A stretch of DNA of 9,156 nucleotides from an uncultured Bacteroides sp. (lineage in GTDB: Bacteria; Bacteroidota; Bacteroidia; Bacteroidales; Bacteroidaceae): positions 1 to 9,156 of the forward strand of contig CAJJYX010000135.1 of NCBI GenBank assembly GCA_905197435.1, written 5' to 3'. The position numbers were made by a program, and so were the translations under genes. The stretch's first letter is position 1. Each line of letters opens with the position of its first letter. Below the pieces are notes generated by a model. It saw only the letters and a program-made list of their open reading frames with translations. It was not told where the DNA came from and did no database searches. Below, piece after piece: positions 1 to 5,385 of this stretch.

Positions 1-28
1 AATATTTGTCCCTATAGTTGTATTTTAA

Positions 29-45
29 CCCAAATCGGTCATTAG
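29..45 (+). repeat. Left terminal inverted repeat of the IS
   Basis: The 17 bases CCCAAATCGGTCATTAG are the exact reverse complement of 1479-1495. Identity stops at both edges of this stretch, which defines the left end of the element. Confidence 0.9.
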
Positions 46-75
46 AAAAAGTTTCTTGTCATTTTCTAATGACCG
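36..75 (+). other. Hairpin at the left end of the IS
   Basis: Bases 36-49 (CGGTCATTAGAAAA) pair perfectly with 62-75 (TTTTCTAATGACCG), giving a 14-bp stem with a 12-base loop. A further copy of CATTAGAAAA follows at 77-86. The stem begins inside the terminal repeat and lies upstream of the transposase gene. By analogy with other insertion sequences it could hinder translation of transposase from transcripts that enter from outside. Its presence is seen directly; its role is inferred. Confidence 0.6.
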
Positions 76-153
76 CCATTAGAAAAACAGCTTTGTATAT
101 GCTTGATTTATAAATATTTACTAACTTTACCACGAAAAAAAGAATATACTCCG

Positions 154-1482
154 ATGCGAAACTGTGACATAAAGTTTGTAAATAAGGAAATAACACCTTT
201 TGGTGGTCTTTCCCTGTTCTTCAAAATGCTTGAGAAATGCCATTTTGAAGAGCATGTTATGCAAAGTGGTGTACCTCTTCAAGGTTCCAACCGTGGTTAC
301 AAACCGATCCAGCTGATATTGGGATTGTTTGCAGGTGTGTGGTGTGGCGCAAGTTGCTTTGGCCATCTTGACGTGGTTCGTTATGACGCTGCACTATGTG
401 ACCTATTAGGATGGGAACGTGGAGCAGACCATCGTGCATACCAGCGCTATCTCAATAAATTCTCTCAAGCTGTCAACCAGCGTGTTTTCGGAAATTTGTT
501 CCGTTGGTTTTTCTCCGAGTTGAAGTTCGACAACTACACTTTAGACTTCGATTCAACAGTGATGGTCCGTGAGGGAAGTCAGGAAGGAGCAGCCAAAGGA
601 TACAACCCAAAACGTCCTGGACGACTCTCGCATCATCCTCTCCTTGCATTCGTTTCCGATGTAAGGATGATAGCAAATTACTGGCTACGTCCAGGCAACA
701 CATCCGCAAGTACCAATTATCTGTCGTTTCTTGAGGACACGCTCTCAAAACTTGAGGGCAAACGTGTCGGGCTGGTCCGCATGGATAGCGGTTTCTTTGC
801 GAAGGAAATACTTGACTATCTGGAAATGAAAGGGTTACACTATATCATTGCCTGCCGTTTCAACAATCGTATAAAGTACAGTCTCACCCATGAACGCAAA
901 TGGATAGAGCTAACAGACGGATTGGAAATATCCGAAACCATCTATCAGGCAAACGGTTGGGAGAAGCCTAGACGCATTGTGATGGTCAGGCAAGAAATAG
1001 ACAAGCGCCCCAAAGCTGCAGGAAAGCAAATCAAGCAACTGGAGCTTTTTGAGGATGAGCAGGATTTCGGAAAATACCGATACAGCTGCTTTGTAACAGA
1101 CCTTGACCTGCCGGCCAAGATTGTATATGACTCATATCGCGGAAGAGCGGATTCTGAGAATAGGATAAAAGAATTGAAGAATGATTTCTCTATCGATGAC
1201 TTTATCACAAATAACTTCTGGGCAACAGAGGCATGTGGGAATTTCATTGTTATGGCATATAACTTCATGTCGTTGTTCAGACATGCGCTGATCAATTCCA
1301 ACAAGAAGAAATTTCTGAAGACTATCCGATACGAGTTGATATCGACGCCAGCCTATCTGGGAAAAACAAAAGACAAGCACATCCTATATTTGGCTAGATC
1401 ACTAAAAACACGACAATCATTCTTATCTATATGGGAAAAATTAAAGGATTTCTCTTTGCCGTACGACACAGAGAAATCCTAA
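154..1482 (+). CDS. IS1380-family transposase (DDE type)
   Basis: A 442-residue DDE transposase that would cut and join the ends of this IS. The likely catalytic residues are D133 in LDFDST, D211 in VRMDSGFF and E335 in the signature YRGRADSENRIKELK; all are intact and there is no frameshift. I start it at ATG 154 (MRNCDIKF). The frame can be extended to a TTG at 103, but those 17 residues look like leader and cross a possible promoter: TAACTTTA at 122-129 resembles the Bacteroides -7 box. About 440 residues fits the family. The stop codon (1480-1482) lies inside the right terminal repeat, so the gene fills the element to its end. The gene is convergent with the capsule operon, and operon transcripts would run antisense through it. 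The element looks capable of transposition. Confidence 0.93.
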   Translation: MRNCDIKFVNKEITPFGGLSLFFKMLEKCHFEEHVMQSGVPLQGSNRGYKPIQLILGLFAGVWCGASCFGHLDVVRYDAALCDLLGWERGADHRAYQRYLNKFSQAVNQRVFGNLFRWFFSELKFDNYTLDFDSTVMVREGSQEGAAKGYNPKRPGRLSHHPLLAFVSDVRMIANYWLRPGNTSASTNYLSFLEDTLSKLEGKRVGLVRMDSGFFAKEILDYLEMKGLHYIIACRFNNRIKYSLTHERKWIELTDGLEISETIYQANGWEKPRRIVMVRQEIDKRPKAAGKQIKQLELFEDEQDFGKYRYSCFVTDLDLPAKIVYDSYRGRADSENRIKELKNDFSIDDFITNNFWATEACGNFIVMAYNFMSLFRHALINSNKKKFLKTIRYELISTPAYLGKTKDKHILYLARSLKTRQSFLSIWEKLKDFSLPYDTEKS

Positions 1483-2361
1483 TGACCGATTTGGGATAAA
1501 GTCATCTTTTTTCAGACTCACCGCATAGCGCAGCATGTCTTTCGGGGAATACTGCATATATGCCCATGCCGCCTCTCTGGAACAAAGGCGGTCTCCGGCA
1601 AAGCAATTCACACGCGGATGGGAAAGATACTCCAACAACCCTTCGGCATCCTTCTGTTTGAAATTTCGAATGATAATTCGTTCGGTTTCGATATATATTT
1701 CCTTGTAATAATAAAATGGTATGAGTACGCCCAAAGTAGCGAAGGCAAGCATGGCATAGAGATACTGGTGGAACCAGATGAAGGTCATCCCGTAGAACAG
1801 GAAGGCAATGCTGCACAGCCCAGAGGCCAGTCCGTCGATGCCGTCGATGAGGTTGATGGCATTGATGATGAAAACCGTAACGAAAACGGTGAGAGGGATG
1901 CTAATCCACGACGGCATGGAATGGATGAACAGCATTCCGTGAAGGTCGGACAGTTCCACTCCGCCAGCCACCAGCATGATGCCGCAGACTATCTGGATAA
2001 AGAACTTGGCACGGTAGCGCACACCGATAAGGTCATCGGCAATGCCGACAAGGTACAACATGATGATGGCGCAGAAGGCGTATGCCAATGGCAACGCTTC
2101 TGCGCCTATTTCCTTAAGCAGCTCATCATGTCCGGTTGAGACATTGACCGCCAAAAGCAGGACAAAGGAGAAGAACACTACGGGCTTGAAGGCCATACCG
2201 CCAAGGCGAGGCACTACACACTGATGTATCTTCCGCTCGTCCGGCTCGTCGAACAGTCGCCTGCGGAAGGCGATGAGCAGAATCTGCGGTATCACGATTC
2301 CTGCGAAAAACACGCACAGGAAGAATACCGACAGGATGTTGACAATCCAAATTAAACTCAT
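1441..2361 (-). pseudogene. WecA-like sugar-phosphate transferase, truncated, joined to a half GNAT domain and ended by the IS
   Basis: A 306-residue reading frame in three parts. Residues 1 to about 219 are the N-terminal two-thirds of a membrane undecaprenyl-phosphate sugar-1-phosphate transferase (WecA/MraY-like glycosyltransferase family 4), the type that starts capsule or O-antigen repeat-unit synthesis. VPRLGG (50-55), GIADD with the Asp pair at 109-110, and NAINLIDGIDGLASG (167-181) are present among many hydrophobic segments. The expected GDTGS motif and the last His-containing cytoplasmic loop are absent, so activity is doubtful. Residues 220-289 (from KEIYIETERIIIRNF) read as the start of a GNAT acetyltransferase up to about its middle strands, without the acetyl-CoA-binding part. 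The last 17 residues are encoded by the IS end. The join falls at about 1704-1712 with no frame break. The start is ATG 2361, 13 bases after the small ORF. I treat it as a broken gene; an expressed chimera cannot be excluded. Confidence 0.8.
1479..1495 (-). repeat. Right terminal inverted repeat of the IS
   Basis: CTAATGACCGATTTGGG is the exact reverse complement of 29-45. It contains the transposase stop codon. Read leftward it also supplies codons to the interrupted host gene. Confidence 0.9.
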
Positions 2362-2374
2362 TCTCTATCTAACT

Positions 2375-2455
2375 TTAATAGGCCGTTTGTGTCGGTCTGT
2401 CCTGTACTAATCCCTCTGTATCAATCAATTCGGGGGGGGTAATTCGTGTTTCCAT
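2375..2455 (-). CDS. Small 26-codon ORF between upxY and the WecA-like gene
   Basis: An ATG at 2455 lies 4 bases after the upxY stop and opens a frame starting METRITPPEL that ends at TAA 2377-2375, 13 bases before the WecA-like start. It fills an otherwise empty spacer with the tight spacing of an operon gene, which is the main reason to list it. Codons 6-8 are made from a run of eight C (G at 2432-2439 on the plus strand), a possible slippage site. I do not recognise the peptide. It has no membrane segment or signal peptide and is rich in polar residues. It could be a leader peptide, a degraded start of a longer gene (many capsule loci have upxZ here), or chance. Confidence 0.35.
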   Translation of the reverse strand: METRITPPELIDTEGLVQDRPTQTAY

Positions 2456-2459
2456 AATC

Positions 2460-3080
2460 TCAGTCTATGATTTGAATATATTCCGGCTTCACCTCAGCTG
2501 AAACCGCCAGTAGGTCGGGAATAATGACGACAAGCTGCCGACCTCTCTTTTTTGCCACTTTTATGAAGTAGCCCTCCACCTGGTCGAACGGTCCGCCATG
2601 TACCCTTACTCTTTTACCTTTTTCAATGTTGATTTTATCTTTTTCCTTGTTGATTTCGCTGATTTTGTAGAAGTGTACCTCTTCATCTGCCTGCTTGCAC
2701 ACCTTGATGAAGTTGGTCATGTCTTCATCAGGTACAGTCAGATAGACAAGTTCTCCGCCACTTTTCCATGTGACAAACTGTAGGTCGTAATAATAATTGT
2801 GTTTGAAATCAACAATCTTCTGATGACTTGCATGCACAAACACCAGACTATGGATGACGGGTACCATGAAAAAGACTTTCTTGCCCTTGACAGTGCGAAG
2901 GACTTTCTGCTTGGGTATGAAATACTCTAAGCCATACGTTTCATTAGAGAGCCGATCTTCGGCAGTATTCTCGTTCTTGTAGGCCCGCATGACATACCAC
3001 AGTATCTTATCCTTGTCCAATACATTCACCATACTGTTTTGACATGTGTTTTTTGAGAAAAGAACGTACTCATGGTTCAT
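2460..3080 (-). CDS. upxY: UpxY-family NusG-like transcription antiterminator
   Basis: A 206-residue NusG/RfaH-related protein of the UpxY type. In Bacteroides these are encoded first in capsular polysaccharide operons and bind RNA polymerase to prevent early termination in their own operon leader. Residues about 27-130 form the NusG N-terminal domain (it opens WYVMRAYKNENTAEDRL and includes YFIPKQKV and IHSLVFVHAS). Residues about 154-200 are a KOW-like domain (KGKRVRVHGGPFDQVEGYF). First place in the operon, a long AT-rich leader and a WecA-like gene downstream all fit a capsule locus. The start is uncertain: ATG 3080 gives a 29-residue lead before WYVM and directly follows a hairpin, while ATG 3032 gives 12 residues but has no visible ribosome site. 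Expression should depend on the invertible promoter upstream, which faces away in this copy. The specific Upx letter cannot be assigned. Confidence 0.88.
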   Translation of the reverse strand: MNHEYVLFSKNTCQNSMVNVLDKDKILWYVMRAYKNENTAEDRLSNETYGLEYFIPKQKVLRTVKGKKVFFMVPVIHSLVFVHASHQKIVDFKHNYYYDLQFVTWKSGGELVYLTVPDEDMTNFIKVCKQADEEVHFYKISEINKEKDKINIEKGKRVRVHGGPFDQVEGYFIKVAKKRGRQLVVIIPDLLAVSAEVKPEYIQIID

Positions 3081-3224
3081 CCCGATATGCGTATCGGTCT
3101 GTATATCAGCAACTTTCTATGTGTTTCAACTACAATAGTCATCTATTCTCATCTTTCTGAGTCCACCCCCTGCAAAGCCCCTCTTTACGACATAAAAATT
3201 CGGTCGGAAAAGGTATGCAAAAGA
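3081..3224 (-). other. Untranslated leader of the capsule operon, outside the invertible segment
   Basis: An AT-rich stretch between the inner inverted repeat and upxY. I see no gene and no TAnnTTTG box reading toward upxY. In the ON orientation it would form most of a leader of about 170 bases, the region where UpxY-type proteins act in other capsule loci. The 68-residue frame crossing it (3126-3332) runs through the inverted repeat and looks spurious. Confidence 0.5.
3082..3097 (-). promoter_or_regulatory. Hairpin directly upstream of the upxY start
   Basis: CCGATA and TATCGG form a 6-bp stem with a 4-base loop, ending one base before the ATG at 3080. If that ATG is used, the stem covers the place of the ribosome-binding site and could limit translation. 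Alternatively it is part of the leader structure on which UpxY acts, or it argues for the downstream start at 3032. The stem is seen directly; its function is not known. Confidence 0.4.
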
Positions 3225-3245
3225 TGTTTCTCTCTTTAAGAGAAA
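3225..3245 (+). repeat. Inverted repeat, upxY-proximal copy
   Basis: Contains GTTTCTCTCTTTAAGAGAAA plus one further matching base on its left; exactly the reverse complement of 3411-3431. The sequence is itself nearly palindromic around CTCTTTAAGAG, as expected for a recombinase core site. Confidence 0.85.
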
Positions 3246-3366
3246 TATCGTTTTGCTAAACAGTTGATATTGAGGTATCATTTTATCGTAAAAGACATAT
3301 TTGCTCAACAATTGCTTGACGGAAATCAACAAATTTTAGCATTTTTGTAAAAAAGTCGCTATATAA

Positions 3367-3398
3367 TTTGGTGAATTGGAGTTATTTTCATATTTTTG
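3367..3398 (+). promoter_or_regulatory. Bacteroides-type promoter inside the invertible segment
   Basis: TTTG at 3367-3370, a 20-base spacer, then TATTTTTG at 3391-3398. This matches the Bacteroides -33 TTTG and -7 TAnnTTTG elements at normal spacing. Transcription would begin near 3405, just before the right repeat, and read right toward the 3' end of the recombinase gene. It is the best promoter match in the gap on either strand. Confidence 0.7.
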
Positions 3399-3410
3399 CA
3401 TCCCGAAGAG

Positions 3411-3431
3411 TTTCTCTTAAAGAGAGAAACA
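3411..3431 (-). repeat. Inverted repeat, recombinase-proximal copy
   Basis: Reverse complement of 3225-3245 over all 21 bases. The match ends sharply on both sides, which puts the interior of the invertible segment at 3246-3410. Confidence 0.85.
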
Positions 3432-3469
3432 CCTTTTTGCTCAACAATCCCCGACTTTTTTATTATAGT

Positions 3470-3486
3470 TGCGGTATCACACCGCA
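3470..3486 (-). repeat. Intergenic hairpin repeat, copy A
   Basis: On the minus strand TGCGGTGTGATACCGCA forms a stem with 6 perfect pairs (7 with the flanking bases at 3469 and 3487) and a 5-base loop, followed by an AT-rich tail. It matches copy D (5353-5369) at 14 of 17 positions. It lies between the invertible segment and the recombinase terminator, with its 5' end facing that of copy B. Confidence 0.5.
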
Positions 3487-3513
3487 ATACAATAGTTATA
3501 AATATTGAAATAA

Positions 3514-3536
3514 AGGTGCAGTGAGACGCTGCACCT
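3514..3536 (-). terminator. Terminator hairpin of the recombinase gene (hairpin repeat, copy B)
   Basis: AGGTGCAG (3514-3521) pairs perfectly with CTGCACCT (3529-3536) around a 7-base loop, starting one base after the recombinase stop codon. In the direction of the gene a T-rich stretch (TTATTT) follows, as in an intrinsic terminator. Read on the plus strand the same sequence is a member of the hairpin repeat family found at 4818-4843 and 5348-5373, here in the opposite orientation. Confidence 0.65.
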
Positions 3537-3537
3537 C

Positions 3538-4746
3538 CTAAAGAGAATTGATGATGAGATTGTTGGCGTTGTCAACGACAGAGGTGTCCAATGAGGAGAG
3601 GTATATCTGTGTGGTTTTCTCGGAGTCATGCCCCAATGCCTCGCTGATAGTAGATACGGGCACGTTCTTGCTCTTGGCTATGCTTGCCCAGGAGTGGCGG
3701 GCTACGTAGGTGGTCAGGGGTACGGACAGGCCTATCATTTCTCCGATTTTCTTCAACTGCTTGGTGATACGGCTATAGGCATTCTTGTACTGTCTCCAGA
3801 ATATGGCTCCCTCTCCTTTTGCTATAGGGAGCAGGTAGGGAGAATCATCTGTTTTGTACTTCGCCACTATCTCCTGCATGGCAGGTTCCCATTTGATGTG
3901 CAACTGTTGTGAGGTCTTCTGACGGCGGTAAATGAGCGTACTGCCATGCAGATTGCTTGGTGTAAGTTGTGCCATATCGATGAACGACATCCCACGGGTA
4001 TAGAAACTGAACAGGAACATATCCCTTGCAAGCTCCAAACGGGGGTTCAGACTCAAGTCCAGCTCTTTCAGTTGCTTGATGATTTCCAAGGGGAGTGCCC
4101 GCTTGACGGTCTTGTCGATGCCGGTATATACATGCTTGAACGGTGAGGAAGAGATGACCAGTCCGTCATCTACGGCATGATTGTAGATGGTGCGCAGGTT
4201 GCGGATGTAGAAAGAGGTGGTGTTGCGGCACAGTCCGCTGTCTTTCAGCCACTGTTCATAGCCTTGTATCGTTGTCCCATCGACTTCCTCCAATGGCACA
4301 TCGCCTCCTTTCAGGTAACGCTGGAGGCTGTTGAGGGTGGTTTTGTACCTTGCTACCATCCGCTTCTTGCCGATGCGTCTCAGTTTTTCGTTCAACTCCA
4401 GCGTATAGCCGATAATGCCATGTAATTCTTTTCCCTCATGGAAGTTGTCAACGACGGTGTCTGCTGTATATGACTGCCCTTCCTTGTCCAACCGTGCAAT
4501 GACCAACAGCAGTTTCTTCCTGTCAGCATCCAATGTATCTTTCAAGGAAAGAAGATAGGCTTGACGTTGTGGAGTGACGGAAGTTGGCAAAATGATGTTT
4601 GAATGGTCCGCATCCCACTCTGAGGAATAGATTCTGTACTCTGTATGGATCTGACGTGCCACACGATTGTGTATCACCTGATAATACAGGCGACCCTCTT
4701 TCTCTTGAACAGATGATGTTCTGAACTTTAATTTGATGGATGCCAT
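3538..4746 (-). CDS. Tyrosine site-specific recombinase, candidate invertase of the capsule promoter
   Basis: A 402-residue phage-integrase-family recombinase of the Bacteroidales type: arm-type DNA-binding domain (about 1-90), SAM-like core-binding domain (about 110-205) and catalytic domain (about 215-395). Likely active-site residues are R251 in FYTRGMSFIDM, K277, R350 in YVARHSWAS, H373 in LGHDS and the nucleophile Y382 in QIYLSS. The usual His of HxxR is Tyr (Y347), common in this subgroup as I recall it. The gene lies immediately upstream of the invertible segment, as recombinase genes often do at capsule loci, so flipping that promoter is its most likely task. Integrating the neighbouring conjugative element is the alternative. 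The start is ATG 4746. A weak promoter may lie upstream (TTTG at 4812-4809, TATAAAGG at 4790-4783, minus strand). It ends in its own terminator. The rightward promoter at 3367-3398 would transcribe it antisense. Confidence 0.88.
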   Translation of the reverse strand: MASIKLKFRTSSVQEKEGRLYYQVIHNRVARQIHTEYRIYSSEWDADHSNIILPTSVTPQRQAYLLSLKDTLDADRKKLLLVIARLDKEGQSYTADTVVDNFHEGKELHGIIGYTLELNEKLRRIGKKRMVARYKTTLNSLQRYLKGGDVPLEEVDGTTIQGYEQWLKDSGLCRNTTSFYIRNLRTIYNHAVDDGLVISSSPFKHVYTGIDKTVKRALPLEIIKQLKELDLSLNPRLELARDMFLFSFYTRGMSFIDMAQLTPSNLHGSTLIYRRQKTSQQLHIKWEPAMQEIVAKYKTDDSPYLLPIAKGEGAIFWRQYKNAYSRITKQLKKIGEMIGLSVPLTTYVARHSWASIAKSKNVPVSTISEALGHDSEKTTQIYLSSLDTSVVDNANNLIINSL

Positions 4747-4817
4747 AATGCTCTGACTTTAACATTGAAATTGCAATTATTACCTTTATATATAATATAA
4801 GTGACAGACAAACAGGT

Positions 4818-4843
4818 ATAGGAGGGATGGTGCCTCACCGCTC
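4818..4843 (-). repeat. Intergenic hairpin repeat, copy C
   Basis: On the minus strand GAGCGGTGAGGCACC is followed by ATCCCTCCTATA. It keeps the GCGGTGAG core and the CCTCCTATA tail of copy D, but the stem has decayed. It overlaps the lysozyme stop codon: the TGA lies within GCGGTGAG. Confidence 0.45.
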
Positions 4844-5332
4844 GGCATACAACAGCTGATATTCCACCCACCTCCGTTTCCTAATGGATGCCACTGCTTT
4901 TCCCCTCCATTTGCAATAGCTCAGATAGAGTGGCAGGATGTCCCTGTCGCCACGTTCCAATCGGGTGAGCAGGGACGCTTTCGGGTATCGTCCATTGCCT
5001 AACAACTTGGCTGGTCCAATCTGGTACGAGAGGGGGGCAAGCAGATAAGCATCCCTGCCATAACGGGCATATAGGCGCAGGTGCCGGAGGAGGTCTGTCC
5101 GTAACAGCAAATCTGCACGCTGACGTGTCAGTGTTTTCGGGAAACGCTCTCCCTTCTGTAGCTGGTGACCATAGCCCACATAGCCCGGTGTGGTCTTTGG
5201 GTCGTGCCAACCCTCGAAGTGTTTGGTAATGGCTACCATCCGTTCAAACAGTGCCCTGTCAATGGTTTGGCTTTGACAGGGCACGCTACAGATGGCCAAC
5301 ATGCTCAATAGTACGATGATGTATCTTCTCAT
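4835..5332 (-). CDS. Secreted lysozyme-like muramidase of the conjugation operon
   Basis: A 165-residue protein with an N-terminal signal peptide (about residues 1-20, ending SVPCQSQ) and a GH24/T4-lysozyme-like domain. The proposed catalytic Glu is E40 in HFEGWHDP, followed by the conserved YVGYGHQL (51-58), then LSYQIGPAKLLG (101-112) and a C-terminal RGKAVASIRKRRWVEYQLLY stretch typical of the lysozymes encoded in Bacteroidales conjugative transposons. Its expected role is to open peptidoglycan locally so the type IV secretion channel can cross the periplasm. The start is ATG 5332, 53 bases after the coupling-protein stop, with a hairpin repeat in between. It is probably the last gene of the transfer operon here. 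Full length and intact. Confidence 0.82.
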   Translation of the reverse strand: MRRYIIVLLSMLAICSVPCQSQTIDRALFERMVAITKHFEGWHDPKTTPGYVGYGHQLQKGERFPKTLTRQRADLLLRTDLLRHLRLYARYGRDAYLLAPLSYQIGPAKLLGNGRYPKASLLTRLERGDRDILPLYLSYCKWRGKAVASIRKRRWVEYQLLYAER

Positions 5333-5347
5333 TACATTATTTTATAT

Positions 5348-5373
5348 AGGAGGTGCGATGTCTCACCGCACTC
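5348..5373 (-). repeat. Intergenic hairpin repeat, copy D
   Basis: On the minus strand TGCGGTGAGACATCGCA followed by CCTCCTATA. The stem GTGCG/CGCAC extends outward as GAG/CTC across a one-base bulge. It sits in the 53-base spacer between the coupling-protein and lysozyme genes. No T-run follows, so it is more likely a repeat or RNA-processing element than a terminator. Confidence 0.55.
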
Positions 5374-5385
5374 TAATCAATATCA

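Larger units (their letters stand above)
29..1495 (+). mobile_element. Complete IS1380-family insertion sequence
   Basis: A 1467-bp element bounded by perfect 17-bp terminal inverted repeats (29-45 and 1479-1495, starting CCCAAATCGGTC) and filled by one transposase gene. Size, the CC-starting ends and the transposase type fit the IS1380 family, which includes several Bacteroides elements (the IS612/IS942/IS1186 type); I cannot name the exact member. It lies head-on to the capsule operon and truncates it. The flanking bases (TTTAA at 24-28, ATAAA at 1496-1500) are both AT-rich but are not an exact 4-5-bp duplication, so the two flanks may not come from one simple insertion event. Confidence 0.9.
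3225..3431. promoter_or_regulatory. Invertible promoter segment (DNA inversion phase switch), OFF orientation
   Basis: A 207-bp segment bounded by exact 21-bp inverted repeats, with a single recognisable Bacteroides-type promoter inside (3367-3398) reading right. Invertible promoters of about this size, framed by repeats of about 20 bp and placed before upxY, control capsule phase variation in Bacteroidales. No minus-strand promoter toward upxY is visible here, so the sequenced copy is OFF. After inversion the promoter would occupy 3289-3258 on the minus strand with a start site near 3251. The neighbouring tyrosine recombinase is the likely invertase. Repeat and promoter are seen directly; the switching is inferred. 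Confidence 0.8.
3252..3448 (+). repeat. Three direct copies of TTTGCTMAACA next to the inverted repeats
   Basis: TTTGCTCAACAAT occurs exactly at 3300-3312 and 3436-3448; a third copy at 3252-3264 (TTTGCTAAACAGT) matches 11 of 13 bases. The first and last begin 7 and 5 bases after the ends of the two inverted repeats, in the same direction. They could be accessory binding sites for the recombinase or another protein. Function unknown. Confidence 0.5.

Noticed and set aside
103..153. TTG start at 103 for the transposase
   Set aside because: The added 17 residues overlap a possible promoter and do not look like transposase; ATG 154 gives the usual length.
1618..2139. 173-residue plus-strand frame
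   Set aside because: It is antisense to the WecA-like gene, which has clear motifs; the plus-strand protein shows no recognisable feature.
3294..3306. CTnDOT-like attachment core (GTANNTTTGC)
   Set aside because: ACATATTTGC shares only the TTTGC end and one further base; no second matching site or element end was seen.
3126..3332. 68-residue minus-strand frame upstream of upxY
   Set aside because: It crosses an inverted repeat and part of the invertible segment, so it would be broken by inversion. Its composition looks like translated AT-rich spacer.
3252..3448. TTTGCT repeats as a CRISPR array
   Set aside because: Only three short copies at unequal spacing (48 and 136 bases), with no cas genes.
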